Origin: Microcoleus sp. FACHB-61
GTDB lineage: Bacteria > Cyanobacteriota > Cyanobacteriia > Cyanobacteriales > Microcoleaceae
Length of the DNA: 64,000 bases
Assembly (NCBI GenBank): GCA_014695295.1
Contig: JACJNY010000043.1
Location: forward strand, 25,117-89,116
Direction: 5' to 3'
Part shown: piece after piece, positions 16,926 through 25,715 of the stretch
Numbering within the stretch: the first letter of the stretch is position 1
Layout: every line of letters begins with the position of its first letter
Position numbers and translations under genes: made by a program
The notes under the pieces: model-generated
The model's database searches: none
What the model was told of the DNA's origin: nothing
The model's input: only the letters and a program-made list of their open reading frames with translations

Positions 16926-18808
16926 CCCAAACAGTAGAACCCAAAGCTCAAGCGAGCCTGAACAAGTTTGAAAAACTCAAAGCCGAAAAGGATGGCTTAG
17001 CATTAAAAGGTGAACTCGACCACTTCGCCGAGATCGGCTGGGAAGCAATGGACGAAACAGATCGCGAGCACCGCCTCAAATGGCTCGGCATCTTCTTTCG
17101 GCCAGTAACTCCCGGCAAATTCATGATGCGGCTGCGCTTGCCCAACGGCATCATCACTAGCAATCAAACCAGAACGCTAGCAGAAATTGTACAGCGCTAC
17201 GGCGACGACGGCAGCGCCGACATCACCACCAGACAAAACCTGCAATTGCGCGGAATTCGCATCGAAGATGTGCCCGACATCTTCCGCCGTCTCAAAGAAG
17301 CGGGCCTGACCAGCATTCAGTCTGGCATGGACAACGTGCGCAACATCACGGGTTCCCCAGTCGCTGGCTTGGACGCGGACGAACTGATAGATACGCGGGA
17401 ACTGGCGAACCAAGTCCAAGACATGATTACGAACAGTGGCGAAGGCAACCCCGCGTTTTCCAATTTGCCGAGAAAGTTTAATATTGCGATCGCAGGCTGC
17501 CGCGACAACTCAGTCCACGCAGAAATCAACGACATCGCCTTCGTACCCGCTTACAAAGACGGCAACATCGGCTTTAACGTTTTAGTCGGCGGTTTCTTCT
17601 CCGCCAAACGCTGCGAAGCTGCAATTCCTCTCAACGTATGGGCAAGTCCCAGCGACGTTGTAGATTTGTGCAAAGCAATTTTAACTGTATTTCGCGATCG
17701 AGGCCCGAGAGCAAACCGCCAAAAATCCCGGCTGATGTGGCTGATTGACGAACTCGGAATCGAACAATTCCGAGCCGAAGTCGAACAAGAATTAGGTCGC
17801 ACTTTGCCCGCCGCCGCCCTCAAAGATGAAATCACCTGGGACAAACGCGACCACATCGGCATCTACCCCCAAAAACAATCAGGGCTCAACTATGTAGGGC
17901 TGCACGTTCCAGTCGGACGGCTGCAGGCATCGGATTTGTTCGATTTGGCCAGAATCGCCGAGGTTTACGGTAGTGGCGAACTCAGGCTCACCGTTGAAGA
18001 AAACGTGATTATTCCCAACGTTCCAGACTCGCGGATTGAATCGCTAGTCAAAGAACCGCTGTTGCAGCGTTTTTCCATCGACCCCGCACCCCTGACGCGA
18101 GCCTTGGTTTCCTGCACCGGCGCCAAGTTTTGCAACTTCGCCCTCATCGAAACCAAAAGCCGCGCCGTGGCAATGATTGAGGAACTCGATGTCGAACTTT
18201 CAGTTCCCAAACCGGTCAGAATTCACTGGACGGGTTGCCCCAATTCCTGCGGTCAACCCCAAGTAGCAGACATCGGTTTGATGGGAACCAAAGTTCGCAA
18301 GAACGGCAAAACCCTCGAAGGTGTAGACATTTACATGGGAGGCACAGTCGGCAAAGAGGCTCATTTGGGTACTTGCGTCCAAAAAGGCATCCCTTGCGAA
18401 GACCTCAAACCGCTGCTGCATCAACTGTTAGTCGAGCAGTTTGGGGCAGTTCCCAAAGAGATTACAGGCGATGTAGCTGTGCTGCACCGGCAACTGCAAT
18501 TGACGGTTGAGGAGGGCGAAGCGGCAGCCCAGGCACCCAAACCTCAGACATCTACTGTCATTTTCGCTCGATCGGGCAAAGAAGTTGCTTGCAGCGAAGA
18601 TGAGTACATTCTCGACGTTGCCGAACGGGCCGGGGTCGAACTTGACAGCAATTGCCGAAAGGGAGTTTGTGGCACTTGCAAGCAGCAACTCCTAGAAGGT
18701 AATATTGCCGCCTACGACAGCCACCCCGACGCGGCCGCCGGCTTAGAACCAGGGTTCATTTTAACTTGCAGCGCGCGGGCGATCGGCAGAGTGACGATCG
18801 ACGCCTAA
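16922..18808 (+). CDS. nirA: Ferredoxin-nitrite reductase with fused C-terminal [2Fe-2S] ferredoxin domain
   Basis: NirA reduces nitrite to ammonium with six electrons from ferredoxin. The siroheme/[4Fe-4S] ligand cysteines lie in SCTGAKFCNFAL and TGCPNSCGQ (about residues 397-445), and the two half-domains typical of sulfite/nitrite reductases are complete. At 628 residues it exceeds the usual length of about 510. From about residue 540 a plant-type ferredoxin domain follows: NCRKGVCGTCK (C-x4-C-x2-C) and ILTCSARA for the fourth ligand. Such a fused domain has been described in Plectonema NirA; it may serve as a built-in electron donor. It is first in the nir-nrt-nar cluster behind an NtcA promoter. 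Start ATG 16922. Confidence 0.97.
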   Translation: MTQTVEPKAQASLNKFEKLKAEKDGLALKGELDHFAEIGWEAMDETDREHRLKWLGIFFRPVTPGKFMMRLRLPNGIITSNQTRTLAEIVQRYGDDGSADITTRQNLQLRGIRIEDVPDIFRRLKEAGLTSIQSGMDNVRNITGSPVAGLDADELIDTRELANQVQDMITNSGEGNPAFSNLPRKFNIAIAGCRDNSVHAEINDIAFVPAYKDGNIGFNVLVGGFFSAKRCEAAIPLNVWASPSDVVDLCKAILTVFRDRGPRANRQKSRLMWLIDELGIEQFRAEVEQELGRTLPAAALKDEITWDKRDHIGIYPQKQSGLNYVGLHVPVGRLQASDLFDLARIAEVYGSGELRLTVEENVIIPNVPDSRIESLVKEPLLQRFSIDPAPLTRALVSCTGAKFCNFALIETKSRAVAMIEELDVELSVPKPVRIHWTGCPNSCGQPQVADIGLMGTKVRKNGKTLEGVDIYMGGTVGKEAHLGTCVQKGIPCEDLKPLLHQLLVEQFGAVPKEITGDVAVLHRQLQLTVEEGEAAAQAPKPQTSTVIFARSGKEVACSEDEYILDVAERAGVELDSNCRKGVCGTCKQQLLEGNIAAYDSHPDAAAGLEPGFILTCSARAIGRVTIDA

Positions 18809-18814
18809 TCTCAT

Positions 18815-18863
18815 AATGTGAGATGCGATGCGAAGGTCGCGAATCAATCTCACATCTCACATT
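18815..18863 (+). other. Perfect 11-bp hairpin between nirA and nrtA
   Basis: AATGTGAGATG at 18815-18825 pairs perfectly with CATCTCACATT at 18853-18863 around a 27-base loop. It starts 7 bases after the nirA stop. With no following T-run it is less like a terminator than an mRNA stabiliser, processing site or partial attenuator that sets nirA:nrtA stoichiometry. Confidence 0.55.
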
Positions 18864-18899
18864 TCCACCATCTCAAAGTACAACAACAATTCAAGACAA

Positions 18900-20234
18900 A
18901 TGAGCAACCTTTCCAGAAGAAAATTCATCATCACCGCCGGAGCAACAGCAGCCGGCACCCTCCTAGCTCACGGTTGCAGTTCCGGTTCCAACACATCTAA
19001 CGGAAGTGCCACCCCCGCAGCCGGCGGCGCTTCGCCCACCGCCGCCCCAGCAGTCAACATCAACCCCGCCGACGCCCCAGAAGTTACCGCAGCCAAACTC
19101 GGATTCATCGCCCTCACCGACTCAGCACCCTTAATCATCGCCCAAGAAAAAGGGTTATTTGCCAAATACGGCATGAAAGACGTAGAAGTTACCAAACAAG
19201 CATCTTGGCCAGTTACTCGCGACAACTTAGAGCTCGGTTCCGACAAAGGCGGCATTGACGGGGCCCACATTTTATCCTCGATGCCTTACCAAATGACATT
19301 AGGCACTATTACCAAAGGCAATCAGCCAGTGCCGATGAACCTTCTGGCGCGGTTAAATACTAACGGTCAGGCAATTTCGCTCAGCAAAAAATACCTAGAT
19401 TTAAAAGTCGGTACAGACAGCGCACCCCTGAAAGCAGCTTTTGGCAATCAAAACCTTCCTGTTGCTATGACTTTTCCCGGTGGCACCCACGACTTGTGGA
19501 TGCGCTACTGGCTAGCAGCCGGCGGTATTAATCCAGATACAGATGTTTCCGTGATTCCCATACCGCCGCCCCAAATGGTAGCGAACATGAAATCTGGCAG
19601 CATGGAAGCCTTTTGCGTAGGCGAACCTTGGAATGCTCAGCTAGTTACTCAAAAGGTAGGATACACCGCCTTATTAACCGGAGAACTTTGGAAAGACCAC
19701 CCAGAAAAAGCTTTAGCTTTAAGAGGAGATTGGGTTGAGAAAAATCCCAAAGCTGCTAAAGCAATTACAATGGCCGTACTGGAAGCCCAGCAGTGGTGCG
19801 ACAAGGCAGAAAATAAGGATGAAATGTGCCAAATCATCTCTCAAGATAGGTGGTTAAAAGTGCCAGCTGCAGATATTATCGGTCGCTCTAAAGGTCAAAT
19901 TGACTACGGTACCGGCCGCATTGAAGCCGCCAGCCCAGTGGCGATGAAATTCTGGGCTGACAATGCTTCTTATCCCTACAAGAGTCACGATGCTTGGTTC
20001 TTAGCTGAAAATATTCGCTGGGGTTATATCCCTGCAACTACCGACATCAAAGCAACGGTTGATAAAGTTAACCGCGAAGATATTTGGAAAGCAGCAGCGA
20101 CAACACTTGGCGTTCCCGCAGCCCAAATTCCTGCTACCACTTCTCGCGGTGTCGAAACCTTCTTTGACGGCGTGAAGTTTGACCCAGAAAAACCCGAAGA
20201 ATATCTGAAGGGTCTGGCAATCAAAAAAGCATAA
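18900..20234 (+). CDS. nrtA: Nitrate/nitrite ABC transporter substrate-binding lipoprotein
   Basis: NrtA captures nitrate and nitrite outside the plasma membrane and delivers them to NrtB. The protein (444 residues from ATG 18900) has a Tat-like start SRRKFIITAGAT and a lipobox ending LLAHGC (Cys26), then an Ala/Ser/Pro-rich tether. The binding fold is of the CmpA/NrtA type, with KLGFIALTDSAPLIIAQEKG, FPGGTHDLWMRYWLAAGGI and GEPWNAQLV. I reject the upstream in-frame ATG at 18828 because it would bury the signal sequence and overlap the hairpin. It is the second gene of the NtcA-controlled cluster. Confidence 0.97.
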   Translation: MSNLSRRKFIITAGATAAGTLLAHGCSSGSNTSNGSATPAAGGASPTAAPAVNINPADAPEVTAAKLGFIALTDSAPLIIAQEKGLFAKYGMKDVEVTKQASWPVTRDNLELGSDKGGIDGAHILSSMPYQMTLGTITKGNQPVPMNLLARLNTNGQAISLSKKYLDLKVGTDSAPLKAAFGNQNLPVAMTFPGGTHDLWMRYWLAAGGINPDTDVSVIPIPPPQMVANMKSGSMEAFCVGEPWNAQLVTQKVGYTALLTGELWKDHPEKALALRGDWVEKNPKAAKAITMAVLEAQQWCDKAENKDEMCQIISQDRWLKVPAADIIGRSKGQIDYGTGRIEAASPVAMKFWADNASYPYKSHDAWFLAENIRWGYIPATTDIKATVDKVNREDIWKAAATTLGVPAAQIPATTSRGVETFFDGVKFDPEKPEEYLKGLAIKKA

Positions 20235-20239
20235 TTAGT

Positions 20240-20290
20240 TTGTTGACTGTTGACAGTTGACTGTTAACAGTTGACTGCTGACAGTTGGCA
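20240..20290. repeat. TTGACTGT-type short repeats
   Basis: Degenerate copies of TTGACTGTTGACAG follow nrtA, and a further copy occurs after nrtB (21290-21320). They are heptamer-like short repeats common between genes of filamentous cyanobacteria. The rest of the nrtA-nrtB spacer shows nothing else. Confidence 0.6.
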
Positions 20291-20412
20291 AACCCCTAAA
20301 ATTGATGGTGTTGGACAGAGTGAAACGGAGGGTTCGTTCGACGGGCAAAACCTGCTAAATCCTGTTCAAAATATCTACAAATAATCGATTATTCACAATA
20401 CTGCAAAAAAAA

Positions 20413-21282
20413 ATGGCAACAAACCTCGCTGTTACTAAAAGCAAAAATCCAGTAAATTTCGTTCTGGATCAGGTTCAAAAAAACCGCCGAAAAATCATCC
20501 GCCCGCTAGTCGCGATCGCAGTTCTGCTCATAATCTGGCAAATCCTCTGCAACAGTCCAGAGTCGAGCTTGCCGGGGCCCATCAAAACTGTCCAAGAAAG
20601 CTGGAATCTGATTATCAATCCTTTCTTCGACAACGGCGGTACAGACAAAGGCTTGTTCTGGCAAATTTTGGCGAGCTTGCAGCGGGTGGCGATCGGCTTT
20701 ACTTTGGCAACAGTTCTCGGCATCAGTTTAGGAATCCTGATCGGCACAAACTCTTTAATGTTCGATGCTTTAGACCCGCTGTTTCAAGTATTCAGAACTA
20801 TCCCGCCCCTGGCTTGGCTGCCGATCGCCCTGGCCGTATTTCAACAGTTCAATCCCTTTGAAGGCATGGGGATGAAAGCTAACGAAGTTTCCGCACTTTT
20901 CGTAATCTTAATTACAGCAATTTGGCCGATTCTCATTAACACCACAGTAGGCGTTCAACAAATACCCCAAGACTACAGAAACGTCGCCCGCGTCTTGCGT
21001 CTCCCTAACCAAAAATACTTCTGGAAAATCCTGCTTCCCTCTTCTGTTCCTTACATCTTCACAGGCTTGAGAATTGGGATCGGTTTGTCTTGGCTGGCGA
21101 TCGTAGCTGCGGAAATGTTAGTCGGCGGCGTCGGCATCGGCTTCTTCATCTGGGACGCTTACAACAGTTCTCGACTAAGTGCAGTGATTATAGCAGTGCT
21201 TTATGTAGGAATCGTCGGTTTGATTTTAGACAGAATCGTTGGTTTCATCGCTTCCAAAGTTGTTCCTGAAGAACAGAAATAG
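20413..21282 (+). CDS. nrtB: Nitrate ABC transporter permease
   Basis: NrtB is the membrane permease of the nitrate/nitrite ABC importer. The 289-residue protein has a basic N-terminus, a first membrane segment (LVAIAVLLIIWQILC), further hydrophobic helices (ATVLGISLGILIG, VSALFVILITAIWPILI, VIIAVLYVGIVGLIL), and the cytoplasmic EAA-like loop (VARVLRLPNQKYFWKILLPSSVPYIF) that contacts the ATPase subunits. ATG at 20413 follows an A-rich leader without a strong SD. It lies 178 bases after nrtA and 147 before nrtC, spacings filled by short repeats. Confidence 0.96.
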   Translation: MATNLAVTKSKNPVNFVLDQVQKNRRKIIRPLVAIAVLLIIWQILCNSPESSLPGPIKTVQESWNLIINPFFDNGGTDKGLFWQILASLQRVAIGFTLATVLGISLGILIGTNSLMFDALDPLFQVFRTIPPLAWLPIALAVFQQFNPFEGMGMKANEVSALFVILITAIWPILINTTVGVQQIPQDYRNVARVLRLPNQKYFWKILLPSSVPYIFTGLRIGIGLSWLAIVAAEMLVGGVGIGFFIWDAYNSSRLSAVIIAVLYVGIVGLILDRIVGFIASKVVPEEQK

Positions 21283-21324
21283 GATTGGGTTAACAGTTAG
21301 CAGTTGACTGTTGACTAACACAAG

Positions 21325-21390
21325 GTAAGGTGCGCGATCCGGCGCACCCGGAGCGCGAACAGGGTAAGGTGCGCCCAGGCGCACCCTAGA
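21325..21390. repeat. GGTGCGC inverted repeats between nrtB and nrtC
   Basis: Two copies of AAGGTGCGC...GCGCACC occur in tandem (about 21326-21350 and 21364-21388). Each forms a short hairpin. The same motif occurs after several other genes here (3984, 14297, 59271), marking a dispersed intergenic repeat. Confidence 0.6.
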
Positions 21391-21429
21391 TTGACTTAAT
21401 CTACAAATTACAAACTAACCTAAATTACC

Positions 21430-23454
21430 ATGTCAATATTTGTTGAAGTAGACCACGTTGACCGCGTATTTAATTTGCCCAATGGAGGGCAATACATCGC
21501 TCTTAAAAATATCGAACTGAAAATTAAAAAGGGAGAATTCATCACCTTAATCGGACACTCTGGCTGCGGCAAATCTACACTGCTAAATATCATCGCCGGT
21601 CTTGACAAAGCAAGTCAGGGCGGGATTACTTTAGAAGGGCGCGAAGTCCGCGATCCAGGCCCGGACAGAATGGTGGTGTTTCAAAATTACTCGCTGCTAC
21701 CTTGGCTGACGGTGCGCGAAAATATCGCCCTAGCAGTAAATGAAATTTACAGCGGTAACTCTCAAGAAGATCGCGAGTTGGTGATCGAACACCACATTAA
21801 ATTAGTCGGACTCGGACACGCGGCCGACAAACGCCCGGGCGAAATTTCTGGGGGGATGAAACAAAGAGTTGCGATCGCCCGCGCCCTGGCGATTCGCCCG
21901 AAATTGCTGCTGCTAGACGAACCCTTCGGCGCCCTCGATGCCTTAACTCGCGGCGGTTTGCAAGACCAGTTGATGAAAATTTGCGAGGAAAGCAAAGTCA
22001 CCAGCGTGATGGTAACTCACGACGTGGATGAGGCTTTATTATTGAGCGATCGCATTGTGATGCTCACCAACGGCCCGGAAGCCCAAATCGGGCAAATCCT
22101 CGAAGTAAACATTCCCCGCCCCCGCAAGCGCATGGAAGTTGTCAACCATCCGAGTTACTACGCGCTGCGCAACGAAATGGTTTACTTCCTCAACCAGCAA
22201 AAGCGGGTAAAACAGCGCAGGGCCAAACAACAGTCGCCTGTGATCGCCCGCAACGGCCTGGAAAAAATCAACCTCGACATCGGCTTTATTCCCCTCACCG
22301 ACTGCGCGCCCTTAGTTGTAGCCAAAGAAAAAGGATTCTTCAAAGCCCACGGCTTGGAAGAAGTTACTCTCAGCCGCGAACCTAGCTGGAAAGCGATCGC
22401 CCAGGGAGTCGCCGAAGGACGGCTGGACGCGGCGCAAATGGTCGCAGGAATGCCGATCGGTATGCTGTTGGGCCTGGACGGCCAAGCCCCTGTGCCCGTC
22501 TGTAGCGCCCTCACGCTGTCGCGCAACGGCAATTCGATTATTTTCAGCAAAGACCTTTACAGACAAGGCATTCGGACATTAGAGGATTTCAAAGCTGCGA
22601 TCGCCAAGAGTCCCGATAAAGTCCACACCTTGGGCATGGTACACTCCGCCTCCATGCACAATCTGCTGTTCCGCTACTGGCTGGCCGCCGGCGGCATCGA
22701 CCCCGACCTCGACGTGGGCTTGACCGTGATTCCGCCCCCGCAGATGGTATCGAATTTAAAAGCAGGCAACATTGACGGCTACTGCTCAGGCGACCCCTGG
22801 AACTCTCACGCAGTCAACAGCGGTACGGGTTTTGTCATGGCCCGTTCCCTCGATATTCTGCCCGGACACATCGAAAAAGTTCTCGGTGTTACCGAAGATT
22901 GGGCTCAGAAATATCCTCAAACCCACCTCGCCCTCGTCAAAGCGCTTTTGGAAGCCTGCGACTACTGCGACGACCGCCGCAACCGCGAAGAAGTCCTAGC
23001 ATTGATTAGCCAAGAACAATACATCGGCGCCGATCCGAAAGACATCCGTCCGGGGTTCATCGATCCGTACAACTCCGGTACGGAGGCAGAACCCGAAATG
23101 CTCTACAACTTCAACCAGTTCTATGTTGACAAAACCAATTTTCCAGACCGCCTAGAAATGGTGTGGGTGATGGCGCAGATGGCTCGCTGGGGACTGATCC
23201 CGTTCCCGAAAAACTGGGTGGAGGTGGTCGATCGAGTTTTGCGGCCCGATGTTTTCGGTCAAGCAGTGCGCGAATTGGGTTTGCCGGATATTGCCAGAGA
23301 TCGCCGCACGATCGAGCTATTTGACGGCACTGTGTTTAATCTAGACGACCCGATCCAGTATCTTCACAATGTCAAAATCAAGCGTGCCGTCCGCATTGAA
23401 GAAATCTTAATTGAACAAATAGGCAGTCAGTGTTCCATCAAACTGCCAGCATAA
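21430..23454 (+). CDS. nrtC: Nitrate ABC transporter ATPase with NrtA-like regulatory domain
   Basis: NrtC has two parts. Residues 1 to about 265 are an ABC ATPase with Walker A GHSGCGKST, Q-loop VVFQNYSLLPW, signature ISGGMKQRVAIARA, Walker B LLLLDEPFGALD and the H-loop in VMVTHDVDEA. From about 275 to 660 a domain resembles NrtA (NLDIGFIPLTDCAPLVVAKEKGFF, FRYWLAAGGIDPDLDV, DPWNSH). In this family that domain binds nitrate/nitrite or mediates ammonium inhibition of transport. It has the usual length (674 residues). It works with NrtD as the ATPase pair for NrtB. Confidence 0.97.
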   Translation: MSIFVEVDHVDRVFNLPNGGQYIALKNIELKIKKGEFITLIGHSGCGKSTLLNIIAGLDKASQGGITLEGREVRDPGPDRMVVFQNYSLLPWLTVRENIALAVNEIYSGNSQEDRELVIEHHIKLVGLGHAADKRPGEISGGMKQRVAIARALAIRPKLLLLDEPFGALDALTRGGLQDQLMKICEESKVTSVMVTHDVDEALLLSDRIVMLTNGPEAQIGQILEVNIPRPRKRMEVVNHPSYYALRNEMVYFLNQQKRVKQRRAKQQSPVIARNGLEKINLDIGFIPLTDCAPLVVAKEKGFFKAHGLEEVTLSREPSWKAIAQGVAEGRLDAAQMVAGMPIGMLLGLDGQAPVPVCSALTLSRNGNSIIFSKDLYRQGIRTLEDFKAAIAKSPDKVHTLGMVHSASMHNLLFRYWLAAGGIDPDLDVGLTVIPPPQMVSNLKAGNIDGYCSGDPWNSHAVNSGTGFVMARSLDILPGHIEKVLGVTEDWAQKYPQTHLALVKALLEACDYCDDRRNREEVLALISQEQYIGADPKDIRPGFIDPYNSGTEAEPEMLYNFNQFYVDKTNFPDRLEMVWVMAQMARWGLIPFPKNWVEVVDRVLRPDVFGQAVRELGLPDIARDRRTIELFDGTVFNLDDPIQYLHNVKIKRAVRIEEILIEQIGSQCSIKLPA

Positions 23455-23558
23455 CCAGCAAATAGGAAGAGGGAAGGAGGAGCAAGAAATCAGGAAACAA
23501 GACTCCCCATTTCCCACTTCCTAACTCCGTAATTTCAAATTATCAATCCAAAGTTGTC

Positions 23559-25340
23559 ATGTCTAATTCCTCAACCCAAAATCCAAATCCTGAAAATATG
23601 CAAACTTTCAAAACCCCCCAAACAACCAAAATTGAAACGCCCAAGCAAGACTTTCTTACTATTAAAGACGTATCGAAAGTCTACGAAACTCCTAAAGGCC
23701 CTTACGTCGTTCTCGACGGTGTAAACCTGACTATTAATGAAGGCGAATTTATTTGTTTGATCGGTCACTCGGGCTGCGGAAAATCAACTTTGCTCAACAT
23801 GATCGCGGGATTCAACGGGCCGACAAACGGAGAAGTGGCTCTGCAAGGTGCGCAGATTACTGAACCAGGCCCCGATCGCATGGTGGTGTTTCAAAACTAC
23901 TCGCTGCTACCGTGGCTGACTGCTACTGAAAACATTCACCTCGGCGTTGAAAATGTTTACCCGGAAAAGTCCGCAGACGAACACAATACGATCGTCAAGG
24001 AACACTTGGAATTAGTGGGGCTCACCGAAGCTTGTAACAAAAGACCGGGCCAATTGTCTGGGGGGATGAAACAGCGGGTGGCGATCGCCCGAGCTCTGGC
24101 AACTCGCCCCAAACTGTTGATTTTGGACGAACCTTTCGGAGCTCTAGACCCGATTACCCGGGAAGAGTTGCAGGAAGAATTGCTGAAAATTTGGCGGAAG
24201 GAAAAAATTACCGTCATTATGATTACTCACGATATTGATGAGGCTTTGTTTTTGGCCGATCGCATCGTGATGATGACCAACGGGCCAGCAGCTTCCATCG
24301 GCGAAGATATGCACATTCCGTTCAGCCGTCCCCGCAACCGGGCGCGGGTTATGGAAGACCCGAAATACTACGAACTGCGCAACTTTGCTTTGGAGTTCCT
24401 GTTTTCTCGCTACGCGCACCACGAAGAAGGTGAAGCAACGGACTCGGAGACAGAAGCCGTCGCGCTACCGATGCCATTACCTGCTAGCAAAAAGCCTGCG
24501 CTTGCGGAGACTGCTAACAGGCCGATCGCCCCTGGGCCTTTTGTGCATCACGCTGCAGAAGCCCCAGAAGCCTCGCCAAAAAAACGCGGCATCCTGGCTG
24601 CCTCGTGGTTGTTAGGAATGGCTACTTTAGCCGCCGTCAATATGTCTGCTGTTTCCAGCCAGCTAAAGCAAGCGAAACTAGCAGAAACTGCACCTCCGGC
24701 GGCGACTGCGGCGGCGGTTGTGAGTTCTCCCGCCAGCCCGCAAATCGCAGCAAGTTCGATCGCACCGACTGCTAGCCCTGCACCAATCGCTGCTGCCAGC
24801 CCTGCACCCATCGCTGCTGCTAGCCCTGCACCCATCGCTGCTGCTAGTCCTGCACCCATCGCTGCTGCTAGCCCTGCACCAATCGCCGCTGCTGCAAGTC
24901 CTGCACCCATTGCTGCTGCAAGTCCTGCACCGAATGCCAGTCCTGCACCAATCGCTGCTGCTAGTCCTGCAGCCATCGCTGCTGCCGCTAACAGCGCGGG
25001 CGCGGCAAATGCAGCAACCAGTGCCACATCAGAGATTTCTGACCAAGCCGAACTCGATGCGATCGGAAAGCAGTTGTATGCACAAATCGACCAAAAATGG
25101 AGAACAACTCCGACATTTACCGAAAGCTTGACTTATCGGGTCAAAGTAAAACAAAACGGCGATATTCTACAGTTCGATCCCACAAATAAAGCAGCTAAAG
25201 ATTTCGTCAAAGAAACTCCTCTGCCGGTTTTGCAAACTCCTGCCGGTGCCGCAGCAGGCGCTGCTGAAAAAACTGCTGAATTCCAAGTAACTTTTAGCCC
25301 CAGCAACGGCGGCGTATTAGAAGTTAAAACAGAGAAGTAG
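23559..25340 (+). CDS. nrtD: Nitrate ABC transporter ATPase NrtD with unusual C-terminal extension
   Basis: Residues about 35-290 form a complete ABC ATPase: Walker A GHSGCGKST, Q-loop VVFQNYSLLPW, signature LSGGMKQRVAIARA, Walker B LLILDEPFGALD and H-loop MITHDIDEA. Typical NrtD ends near residue 275-280. Here the frame continues to 593 residues without a break. The extra part has a hydrophobic helix (ILAASWLLGMATLAAVNMSA, about 348-367), a region of ASPAPIAA repeats (about 405-475) and a terminal domain of about 100 residues (LYAQIDQKWRTTPTFTES, YRVKVKQNGDILQF, PLPVLQTP) with a TonB-C-like strand pattern. The topology implies a single-pass, possibly periplasm-exposed tail. This is unexpected for an ABC ATPase. 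Confidence 0.93.
   Translation: MSNSSTQNPNPENMQTFKTPQTTKIETPKQDFLTIKDVSKVYETPKGPYVVLDGVNLTINEGEFICLIGHSGCGKSTLLNMIAGFNGPTNGEVALQGAQITEPGPDRMVVFQNYSLLPWLTATENIHLGVENVYPEKSADEHNTIVKEHLELVGLTEACNKRPGQLSGGMKQRVAIARALATRPKLLILDEPFGALDPITREELQEELLKIWRKEKITVIMITHDIDEALFLADRIVMMTNGPAASIGEDMHIPFSRPRNRARVMEDPKYYELRNFALEFLFSRYAHHEEGEATDSETEAVALPMPLPASKKPALAETANRPIAPGPFVHHAAEAPEASPKKRGILAASWLLGMATLAAVNMSAVSSQLKQAKLAETAPPAATAAAVVSSPASPQIAASSIAPTASPAPIAAASPAPIAAASPAPIAAASPAPIAAASPAPIAAAASPAPIAAASPAPNASPAPIAAASPAAIAAAANSAGAANAATSATSEISDQAELDAIGKQLYAQIDQKWRTTPTFTESLTYRVKVKQNGDILQFDPTNKAAKDFVKETPLPVLQTPAGAAAGAAEKTAEFQVTFSPSNGGVLEVKTEK
24770..24980 (+). repeat. 24-bp repeats encoding ASPAPIAA in nrtD
   Basis: About eight ASPAP units plus one ASPAA, mostly at 24-base spacing, with two units of altered length. 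Codons are reused (GCTGCTAGCCCTGCACCCATC), so the array arose by slippage or unequal recombination. It links the predicted membrane helix and the terminal domain. Confidence 0.85.
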
Positions 25341-25715
25341 GCGAGATAATACTCCCGCACTAAAGCTCAGATTGCTATCAACAATTAGACCAAAAGTAGT
25401 ACCTCCCCGCTGTTTGAGTTCGGCCAAAAATCCTCCTAGCTCCCCCTAGGTGGGGGTGACAAGATTTAAACCTGGAGTACCTCTATTTGAGAGGGATTGA
25501 GGAGCAGCGATCCACGGGGTAAAAGGGATATCAATCGCGAGTCTTAGTAAGAGAACGGTTAATTTTAAATCAGGGTATTGTCCGTTGCTGTGAAGCATTT
25601 TTGCGGTAATTTAGTAATTACTCACACGTTATTTGCAGGAGCCCTCAGTTCCGACTATAATAACAAATTACGAATTACCCATTAGCTTTCAAAAATTAGC
25701 ATCTAAAATCACCAG
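25341..25715. other. Spacer between nrtD and narB
   Basis: No gene seen in 375 bases. A short inverted repeat (CTCCCCCTAGGTGGGGGTG) lies near 25440-25460. I found no perfect GTA-N8-TAC box; GTAATTTAGTAATTAC near 25605 has the wrong spacing (N10). narB may rely on read-through from the upstream cluster. Confidence 0.5.

Noticed and set aside
24548..25027. 159-codon minus-strand frame rich in AAIGAGLA
   Set aside because: It is the antisense reading of the nrtD Ala/Pro repeat, so long only because the repeat has no stops on either strand.
25605..25625. Possible NtcA site before narB
   Set aside because: GTA and TAC are separated by 10 rather than 8 bases, and no -10 element is placed correctly.
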